Shown piece by piece: positions 31,157 to 37,099 of a stretch of DNA of 37,099 nt. The DNA comes from Deltaproteobacteria bacterium (GTDB taxonomy: Bacteria > Myxococcota_A > UBA9160 > UBA6930), in assembly GCA_002687015.1 (NCBI GenBank), contig NYZB01000244.1:1-37099 (forward strand). The letters are read 5' to 3'. Numbering within the stretch: the stretch's first letter is position 1; each line of letters begins with the position of its first letter. The translations under genes and the position numbers were made by a program. A model generated the notes under the pieces. That model did not search any database. It was not told the origin of the DNA and worked only from the letters and a program-made list of their open reading frames with translations.

Positions 31157-32356
31157 ATGGGCCTCCGCGCGCGACTCCTCGCCAATCTCTTCTTCACCCT
31201 GGCGCTCCTACTGGGTGGGATGCAGGTGCTGCTCCTGCACTGGCTCTGGGTGGTCGTGCTCGGCTACGAGGCGCCCCCCTGGCCGCTGGCGATCGGTGCC
31301 GCACTGGCCCTCGTGGCACTGAATGCGGTTCTCCACGCGCCTCTGCGGCGCGCGCGCCGCGCCGGGGGCTCCGCCGGCGTCGTGGCTCGCGCCTACATGA
31401 GCGTCGGCGTCGTCACCCTGCTGCTCGGCCTCACCGTCAGTACGCTCTGGTTCCTCGCCATCCCCGCCGTACTGGCCCTGGAGGTGCTGGGCATTCCGCC
31501 CGAGCTGCGCGACGGCTGGCTTCGGGCATCGGGCAACGCGATCCTCGCGGTCGCCGCCGGAATGATCTTCTGGGGTGCGACCTGGGGCCAGCGACGGGTG
31601 GACGAGACCCACGTGCGGCTCCCCCTCGAAGGGCTCGACCCGCGTCTCACGGGGCTGCGCATCGTGCAGCTCTCCGACCTGCACATCGGCAACCAGATGG
31701 AAGGTGCCCGCCTCGACCAGATCGTGGCCCGGGTGAACGCGCAGGGGCCGGACCTGATCGCACTGACCGGGGACCTCTTCGACTTCGATCCCGCCCACCT
31801 CGACGAGGGAGCGCGGAGCCTCGGCGCCCTGCGCGCACGCTACGGGGTACTCGCCGTGCTCGGCAACCACGACACCTACACGGGGAGCGAGCTGGTGGCG
31901 GAGGCCTTGGCTCGTCATGCCCCCATGGTGCGGCTGCTGCGCGGGGAGGTGGTGGCGCTTCCGGTCGGCGCGCCCCTGCACGTGGCCGGCATCGACGATC
32001 CGGGCAGGCTGTGGACCGATCGGAACCTCCAGGTCCCGGAGCTCGAGGCGCTGGGGCCCCAGCTGCCCGAGGACGGGCCCACCATCCTGCTCGTGCACCG
32101 CCCCGACGTCGTGCGCCAGGCCGCGCGTCTCGGGTTCTCGCTGGTCCTGTCCGGCCATACCCACGGTGGCCAGATCGCCCTGCCCGGCTTCGCCGCCCGC
32201 GTCAATCTCGCCCGCGTCGTCTCGAACTACCCGAGCGGGCTGTTCCGAGAGGGCAGCACCTATCTCTACGTGAACCGGGGCGCGGGAGTCGCGGGGCCCG
32301 CCATCCGGATCGCGGCTGGCCGGGAGGTCACGACCATCGAGCTGGTGCCGGCCTGA
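31157..32356 (+). CDS. Membrane-anchored calcineurin-like metallophosphoesterase
   Basis: 399 residues. Residues 1-145 carry four or five hydrophobic helices. The catalytic domain has all metallophosphoesterase motifs: LSDLHIG (172-178), GDLFD (205-209), GNHD (236-239), LLVHRPD and SGHTHGGQI. The arrangement matches the YaeI/YkuE-type family, which acts on membrane-linked phosphoesters; the substrate is unknown. It starts 91 bases from the divergent TPR gene. Confidence 0.92.
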   Translation: MGLRARLLANLFFTLALLLGGMQVLLLHWLWVVVLGYEAPPWPLAIGAALALVALNAVLHAPLRRARRAGGSAGVVARAYMSVGVVTLLLGLTVSTLWFLAIPAVLALEVLGIPPELRDGWLRASGNAILAVAAGMIFWGATWGQRRVDETHVRLPLEGLDPRLTGLRIVQLSDLHIGNQMEGARLDQIVARVNAQGPDLIALTGDLFDFDPAHLDEGARSLGALRARYGVLAVLGNHDTYTGSELVAEALARHAPMVRLLRGEVVALPVGAPLHVAGIDDPGRLWTDRNLQVPELEALGPQLPEDGPTILLVHRPDVVRQAARLGFSLVLSGHTHGGQIALPGFAARVNLARVVSNYPSGLFREGSTYLYVNRGAGVAGPAIRIAAGREVTTIELVPA

Positions 32357-32429
32357 AACCCGCGCCGCCCGCCGGCATCCCACCCGCCGCGCCTCGTGAA
32401 GGCGAAACGACTCGAGAGGAGAGCGTCGG

Positions 32430-33476
32430 GTGAGAACGCAGGGAGATCCCCGCAGCTGGGTGAGCGAGTACTACGGCTCGGTGCTGGGCCGGAGCGAGGA
32501 CCTGGCCACGAACGCCTGCTGCGCGGCGGGCGCGCCGCCCGGCTATCTGCGACCGCTGCTCGCCCGGATCGACGACGGGGTCACCGCGCGGTTCTATGGC
32601 TGTGGCTTCCCGATCCCCGAGGCCGTGCAAGGCCGTGTCGTGCTCGATCTGGGCTGCGGGACGGGGCGGGACGTGTACCTGCTCTCCCAGCTGGTCGGGC
32701 GCGAGGGCTTCGTGATCGGGCTGGACATGACCGAGCCACAGCTCGAGGTCGCACGCTCCACCCTGGACCTCCACACCGAGCGCTTCGGTCTCGAGAAGCC
32801 GAACGTCGAGTTCCGGAGGGGCTACATCGAGGATCTGGCGGGTGCGGGCGTGGGCGACGCCAGCGTGGACCTGGTGATCTCGAACTGCGTCGTGAACCTG
32901 AGCCCGCGCAAGGACCTGGTGCTGGACGAGATCCGACGCGTGCTGCGCCCGGGCGGCGAGTTCCACTTCAGCGACGTGGTCGTCGACCGGCGTCTGCCCG
33001 AGGAGATTGCCTTCGATCCCGTCCTGCACGCCGAATGTCTGGGCGGCGCGATGTACGACGCCGATTTCCTGGCCCTGGCGCGCACGAGTGGCTTCGGCGA
33101 CCCCCGTGAGGTGAGTCGCTCCGCGATCACGGTCCAGAACCCGGAGGTCGAAGCCAAGGTGGCACCCGCGCGCTTCTCCGCCGTCACCTATCGCCTCCTC
33201 AAGCTCGCGGGTCTCGACGACCGGTGCGAGGACTACGGCCAGGTCGCCAGCTACCGGGGCGGCATCCTCGGGGCCGAGCGCCTGTTCCGCCTGGACGACC
33301 ACCACCTCTTCGAGGCCGGCCGCCCGGAGCGCGTGTGCGGCAACACCGCCGCCATGCTCACCCAGACCCGCTTGGCCCCCTTCTTCGAAGTGCGCGGAGG
33401 CCGTGACACCCACTTCGGCGCCTTTCCCTGCAACCCGACCATCGCCCACGACCGCCACCCAACCCGCTGCTGTTGA
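32430..33476 (+). CDS. arsM: Arsenite S-adenosylmethyltransferase ArsM
   Basis: 348 residues from GTG with GAGAGGAG upstream. The SAM site is VVLDLGCGTGRDVYLLS. The four arsenic-related cysteines of characterised ArsM enzymes are matched in spacing: Cys30/31, Cys58, Cys153 (ISNCVVNLSP) and Cys203 (HAECLGGAMY). The protein ends in a Cys-Cys pair, also common in ArsM. It methylates As(III) to volatile or excretable forms. No arsR, arsB or arsC lies beside it. The TGA lies inside a dispersed palindrome-like sequence. Confidence 0.93.
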   Translation: MRTQGDPRSWVSEYYGSVLGRSEDLATNACCAAGAPPGYLRPLLARIDDGVTARFYGCGFPIPEAVQGRVVLDLGCGTGRDVYLLSQLVGREGFVIGLDMTEPQLEVARSTLDLHTERFGLEKPNVEFRRGYIEDLAGAGVGDASVDLVISNCVVNLSPRKDLVLDEIRRVLRPGGEFHFSDVVVDRRLPEEIAFDPVLHAECLGGAMYDADFLALARTSGFGDPREVSRSAITVQNPEVEAKVAPARFSAVTYRLLKLAGLDDRCEDYGQVASYRGGILGAERLFRLDDHHLFEAGRPERVCGNTAAMLTQTRLAPFFEVRGGRDTHFGAFPCNPTIAHDRHPTRCC

Positions 33477-33488
33477 CGAAGGGGTCAG
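33472..33488 (+). repeat. Partial copy of the dispersed element at the arsM stop
   Basis: These 17 bases match 14632-14648 at 15 positions and contain the arsM TGA. The right arm expected for the palindrome is degraded. Confidence 0.45.
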
Positions 33489-33581
33489 GCTGACAGGACA
33501 GACGAGCTGCGTTCTTGGTACGTCCGACAAGTAGGCATTCCGTCAACCAACCGCCGACGGGGGGATCACCAACCGTTTCCG

Positions 33582-33599
33582 GGGCGAAAAAAAACGCCC
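33582..33599. terminator. Hairpin with an eight-A loop
   Basis: GGGCG (33582-33586) and CGCCC (33595-33599) flank a run of eight A. It lies in the non-coding stretch between arsM and the next minus-strand gene. It may mark the transcript ends of either gene; the stem is short. Confidence 0.35.
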
Positions 33600-33700
33600 A
33601 CCACTTAGGGCGGTCGATGAAATTCATATGTATTCAATCGAACTCATTCAGAAACACTATTGAGTGCGCGCCACTCGTTCCAGCGTTTAGCGTCGCCGGA

Positions 33701-34430
33701 CTACGCTCTCGATTTGCGACTCCTCCATTGTGCTAGCGCCTTGCGGAACTCATCGACCGAGAAGCGACGAGCTGCGTTGCGCACTGTGATCCGACTGTCG
33801 GCCAACAACACTCGGTCTAGTGCATCCAGGACGGCCTTCGCCCCTTCGTAACTCCCCTGCTCGATCTCGGCTCGGGCAGAGGCAACCCATTCGCGATACT
33901 CGCGAATTGGACTGCTCCAGGTGCACCAGTTCGATGACGCCGCCCGCCGGCAGCGTGAGCTGAGCATCGGCGGTGTTCTCACCCACCAATTCGACGTAGT
34001 CGCCATGAGGCAAGCGCAATATCGAGACGCTTCGCCCGGCCTCGAAACCGATCACATGCGCCTTGTCCACCGTTATGCGCAGCGGACCGCCTGCTGCTTC
34101 GGGCGGGGTGACTTTCAGCGGAGCGGCGACGTTGATCCACTGCATGCCGGCGATTTCGCGTTGGAGAACCGCTTTCCCGGGCGCCCCCGGAGAAGAGAGG
34201 AACACGGCGCGATCCATCGGCGCGTGGCCAATACCGCTCTTCATCAGCGGCTCTTCGACGACCAGGTTGTCATAGTCCGCCTGTTCAACCGTCGAGGCCG
34301 ACATCCAGACCAGGCTCGTCGCCGTGTCGTTCACTTCCATGAACAGATCTCGACCGCCTTCCACCGCGAATGCGCCTGGCGCCAGGTATTCGCGAATCGA
34401 TCCATCCAGTTCTGCCGCTCGCGTGTTCAT
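33701..34430 (-). pseudogene. Frameshifted gene of unknown family
   Basis: From ATG 34430, with AAGGAGGGG upstream, one frame encodes a beta-rich protein (LDGSIREYLAPGAFAVEGG, GEAGRSVS-like turns, LTLPAGGVIELVHLEQ). Near 33908-33921 the reading must change frame to continue as IREYREWVASARAEIEQG and RRFSVDEFRKALAQW, ending at 33701. Each part alone looks protein-like, whereas the continuation of the first frame is low-complexity. An ATG at 34502 would add 24 residues. No family is recognised. The local GC content is lower than in the rest of the window, which may indicate transferred DNA. Confidence 0.6.
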
Positions 34431-34571
34431 TGGTGTTTCTACCCCTCCTTTCGCACGGAGAATCCGTCGTTCGGTTTCGGTGGTGGAGGTGGTGACGGTC
34501 ATGGGCCGTGCTGACTTCTTGATGGCCAAACCCGCCAAAGCCGTAGGGCGAGGCCCGAACCACGGGCGCGG

Positions 34572-35711
34572 TCAGGCCGGTTCGGCGTCCTGGGGCACAC
34601 TCTGGAAACCGTCGTGGATCGCGCGAATCCCGGGATAGACCTTCACGATCCATGCGCCGAGGGCGATCGTGACGACCCAGGTCGGAAGCCACCACGCTGC
34701 CACGCCCCATGCAGCAACGAAGCCCACGAGCCGGAGCAGGGCCCTCCGCAATCGCTTGGGGACATCGAACTCACCGCCGCGGTGGTCGAAGACCTGGGGT
34801 CGCAGGAACCAGCCATTCGCGAGGAGCAGCAGCACGAAGATCGGCCAGGGATTGGCCTGCCAATCGAGTACGGGGTCGTCGTCGTGGGCGACGTCGGGCG
34901 CATCCGGCCCCTCCGCGAGGGCCGACTGCACCTTCTTCCAGACGTGCTCGGGCGTCGGGCGTCTCGTCGCGCCGCCGGTATTCCAGCGCGTCGGACGGCA
35001 TCGCCAGCGGTAGAGGACGCGACCCTCACGGCTCAGCACGATCACGCCCGGCTGGTAGTAGCCCTTTGGATTGGAGCGCCAGCTCGCAGTCACGCCGATG
35101 CCGTCGCCGTCCCAGTCGTTCGTGAAGAGGGAGAGCCAGCCACGATCACGGCAGGTCTGGGCGATCTCCTGGTGGGGGTCGCCGACGTGCTCCATCCCCG
35201 AATCCCAGTCGTCCTGCGCGTTCTTGGCGAGGCTATGTGGCTCGCTGGTGATCGCGTAGACCTCACCACCGCCCGCCCGGATCGCCTCGGTCACCCCGGC
35301 CTTCGTGTAGCCGCGCAACTCGCGGCGACAAGGCGGTCACCAGAAGCCGCGATAGAAGAGCACGACCGTGAAGTCGTGACGCGCGATCACGTCGTCGATC
35401 CAGCCTGCGCGCTCACCGGGCGGGGGATCGAGCCGGGGAGCCACGGATCCGAACTCCGGCGGCGCCTCTTCGATGTGCGCGACGTCGAAGCCGCTCGCGG
35501 CCCGGCGGATGTCGAATCGCTCCCGCAAGCAGACCTCCTGGCCGGCCTGGGTTCCGCAGAGGATCAGCTGGAGCGGCCCGTCGAAGGACTCGGCGGGATC
35601 CACGATCCCGGTCAGCTTGAACTCACTCCCCTGGTCCGCGGAGAACCAGGCGCGGGCGGCTTCGGCAGCTTCGGCGAGGTGATCGGGGATCGTCTCCTGG
35701 ATCGACGGCAT
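34572..35711 (-). CDS. Putative membrane-anchored peroxiredoxin/thioredoxin-fold selenoprotein (TGA read as Sec125)
   Basis: Read through one in-frame TGA (35339-35337), this is a single 379-residue protein. Residues 1-110 form an N-terminal domain of unknown family. The thioredoxin-like core then has VVLFYRGFW, the TGA, and PPCRRELRGYTKAG. In peroxiredoxin-like proteins this segment is FYRGxWCPxC, so the TGA falls exactly on the first Cys of CxxC, giving U125-P-P-C128. The frame stays coherent afterwards (GGGEVYAITSEPHSLAKNA, GVIVLSREGRVLYRWR, a Trp-Asn-x-Gly-Gly motif). The last 120 residues contain hydrophobic segments that anchor it in the membrane. A bSECIS-like hairpin follows the TGA. 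No strong ribosome-binding site is visible at the ATG. Otherwise it would be two gene fragments (35711-35337 and 35318-34572). Confidence 0.82.
35306..35330 (-). promoter_or_regulatory. Bacterial SECIS-like stem-loop downstream of the in-frame TGA
   Basis: On the minus strand, GCCGCG (35326-35321) pairs perfectly with CGCGGC (35315-35310) around an AGTTG loop. Past one mismatch the stem extends by three more pairs (TGT with ACA). The apical loop starts 17 bases after the TGA and has G as its second base, followed by T. Bacterial SECIS elements need a stem-loop with a G in the first two loop positions about 16-37 bases after UGA, to bind SelB. The hairpin lies in coding sequence, as expected in bacteria. 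Confidence 0.75.
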
Positions 35712-35910
35712 GGGCGGAGGATAGTTCGCTGGTCACGCGGCGGATAGGAGATTCAGGCCCCTCATCCACAGGGGTCCGGTGATGCCACTCCCAGCGGTTG
35801 CGGGGCAGGCCGTTTGACAGGAGCAGCTGGGGGCCATCTTCCGGATCGTCGGACAGGGCCTGGAAGGTCCATTCCGGACAGCTCCGCAAGCGTGTCGACT
35901 CCGAACTCAC
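35623..35910 (-). CDS. Possible small ORF coupled to the AAA ATPase stop
   Basis: A GTG at 35910 overlaps the ATPase TGA (GTGA), the same coupling used by several other genes here. The 95-residue frame begins with protein-like sequence (LRSCPEWTFQALSDDPEDG, LPRNRWEWHHRTPVDEG), but its last third overlaps the start of the selenoprotein gene in another frame. It may be a small gene, or the decayed end of an older one. No family is recognised. Confidence 0.25.
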   Translation of the reverse strand: MSSESTRLRSCPEWTFQALSDDPEDGPQLLLSNGLPRNRWEWHHRTPVDEGPESPIRRVTSELSSAHAVDPGDDPRSPRRSCRSRPRLVLRGPGE

Positions 35911-37061
35911 TCGAGGTCGCCCGCCCAGAGCCGGCGAACAAAGGTTGAAGCGGGAAGGATCTCGATTCCGTCTTCGGTCTTGCGCGCCCGCGACTCCCGG
36001 CACACGACGATCCGACGACCGACGCCCGGATGGTCCTCTACGAGGCTCCGCAGACCCTTCAAGTGATCGCGTGTGACCCTGGCACTGGACTTCGCCTCGA
36101 TGGCGATCTCCATGTCCCCGAGGACGAAGTCGACCTCGATACCACTCGCCAACCGCCAGTAGGAGAGGCCGCCGTCGAACTCGCGATAGTCTGCGAATGC
36201 CGACAGCTCGTGAAAAACCCAGTTCTCGAAGGCCTTGCCGTAGAGCTCGGACCCGGGCGCAAGCTCCCCCCTCTTCGCCAGCCGGTTCACGACTCCGACA
36301 TCGACGAAGTAGAACTTGGGCGCGCGGATCACCCTCCGCTTCGGTCGCTTCCGATAGGCAGGTAGCCAACGCCCGAGCAGTGTGTCCTCCAGGATCTGGA
36401 AGTGGTTCTTCGTCGTGTGACTCGAGACTCCGCACTCGCGTGCGACGTTCGAGAAGTTGACGATCTCACCATCGCTAAGGGAGGCGACATCGAGGAACTC
36501 AGAGAAGGTCGGGAGGTTTCTCACCAGGCCTTCGGCTGCGACCTCCTCCTTGAGGTAGTCGGCGACGTACGCGTTCAGCAGCCGGCTTGGGCGACTCGCC
36601 TCGTAGATCCGTGGCAGGTAACCGTGGTTGAGCATCCGGTCGAGATCGAACTCTCGACCGAGCTCGCCTGCGGTGAGACCGTGAAGCTCGAACCGTAGAG
36701 CCCTCCCACCCAGGAGGTTGGCCGCGCCACGTTTGACCTTGCGGGCGCTGGAGCCGCACAGCGCGAAGTGCAGACCGCGATTCTCGATGAGCCAGTGAAC
36801 CTCGTCGAGCAGAGCGGGCAGCTTCTGGATCTCATCGATCACGATCTGCCGGTTCTCTGTCGGCCCCTCGGCCTCGATCTCCTGCCGTAGCAACTCGGGG
36901 CGAGCCAGATAGCGTCGGAACTCCTCGGCCTTGAGCAGATCGATCCAGCGTCCGTCCGGGTAGGACTGCCTGAGCAGCGTGCTCTTGCCAGTCTGGCGAG
37001 GGCCCCAGAGGAAGAAGGACTCAGTCCCCGGCCGAGGCAGTCGCAAGTACCGTGCGAACAT
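35907..37061 (-). CDS. AAA+ ATPase with C-terminal DUF4143 domain
   Basis: 384 residues from ATG 37061; a TTG three codons upstream is possible. Walker A is FLWGPRQTGKSTLLRQ and Walker B is RQIVIDEIQKLP, followed by LHFALCGSSARKVKRG (sensor region). A winged-helix-like middle (GVSSHTTKNHFQILEDTLLG) leads to a DUF4143 PD-(D/E)XK-like end (FENWVFHELSAFADY, IEVDFVLGDMEIAIEAKSS), with Asp, Glu and Lys at nuclease-fold positions. These ATPases are common accessory genes of unknown role. A -10/-35 pair lies directly upstream, so the mRNA may be leaderless. Confidence 0.93.
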   Translation of the reverse strand: MFARYLRLPRPGTESFFLWGPRQTGKSTLLRQSYPDGRWIDLLKAEEFRRYLARPELLRQEIEAEGPTENRQIVIDEIQKLPALLDEVHWLIENRGLHFALCGSSARKVKRGAANLLGGRALRFELHGLTAGELGREFDLDRMLNHGYLPRIYEASRPSRLLNAYVADYLKEEVAAEGLVRNLPTFSEFLDVASLSDGEIVNFSNVARECGVSSHTTKNHFQILEDTLLGRWLPAYRKRPKRRVIRAPKFYFVDVGVVNRLAKRGELAPGSELYGKAFENWVFHELSAFADYREFDGGLSYWRLASGIEVDFVLGDMEIAIEAKSSARVTRDHLKGLRSLVEDHPGVGRRIVVCRESRARKTEDGIEILPASTFVRRLWAGDLE

Positions 37062-37068
37062 GGACTTC

Positions 37069-37096
37069 AATATATCATGATAATTTGAACAGGCAA
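37069..37096 (-). promoter_or_regulatory. Promoter of the AAA/DUF4143 gene
   Basis: On the minus strand, -35 TTGCCT (37096-37091) and -10 TATATT (37074-37069) are 16 bases apart, matching the sigma70 consensus at 4/6 and 5/6 positions. The ATG begins 8 bases after the -10, which would give a leaderless or almost leaderless mRNA. The surrounding sequence is AT-rich, unlike the rest of the window. Confidence 0.5.
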
Positions 37097-37099
37097 ATC

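Overview
The window is about 37 kb of high-GC, gene-dense bacterial chromosome with short intergenic gaps and many 4-base GTGA stop/start overlaps. An outer-membrane MlaA lipoprotein and several lipobox proteins indicate a Gram-negative. The mix of glycolate oxidase, acyl-CoA and F420-type oxidoreductases, TPR lipoproteins, a REC-LuxR regulator and a probable selenoprotein fits a deltaproteobacterial or Myxococcota-like lineage. That placement is inferred from gene content; there is no rRNA or tRNA here. No phage, IS transposase or CRISPR array was seen.

Left part (1-6.8 kb): a His-tailed microprotein, an aldo/keto reductase-fold protein without the catalytic tetrad, mlaA, a ceramidase-like membrane protein, a DUF4124 protein, a CDF metal transporter, an orphan sensor-like domain and an E2-like acyltransferase whose catalytic His is Glu. 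From 6.8 to 12.6 kb lies a compact oxidative/catabolic group on the minus strand (enoyl-CoA hydratase, nitroreductase, HsaA-like acyl-CoA dehydrogenase, LLM oxidoreductase), followed by a zinc alcohol dehydrogenase diverging from an NAD-dependent epimerase. From 12.6 to 14.6 kb is a damaged segment: a shortened DUF7065-like gene, a phosphotransferase without its N-terminus, and a frameshifted C-terminal half of an aldehyde dehydrogenase. The last two meet head-to-head at a sharp junction.

From 14.6 to 23.7 kb come a CPA2-type antiporter with a C-terminal PTS EIIA domain translationally coupled to an SDR, a regulator-rich intergenic region, a REC-LuxR regulator with Glu in place of the phosphoacceptor Asp, a TPR-zincin fusion, and glcDEF. 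From 23.7 to 28.5 kb an isopropylmalate-synthase-like enzyme is coupled by GTGA overlaps to two uncharacterised lipoproteins. From 28.5 to 33.5 kb are a pseudouridine synthase, a flavodoxin-like protein, an O-methyltransferase with a small TPR protein, a membrane metallophosphoesterase and arsM.

The right end (33.5-37.1 kb) has lower GC and more gene decay. Its main item is a gene split by an in-frame TGA. The TGA sits at the first position of a thioredoxin/peroxiredoxin CxxC motif (U-P-P-C), and a bacterial SECIS-like hairpin lies at the right distance downstream. The best reading is one 379-residue membrane-anchored, peroxiredoxin-like selenoprotein that ordinary gene calling would break in two. 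An AAA/DUF4143 ATPase with a clear promoter closes the window.
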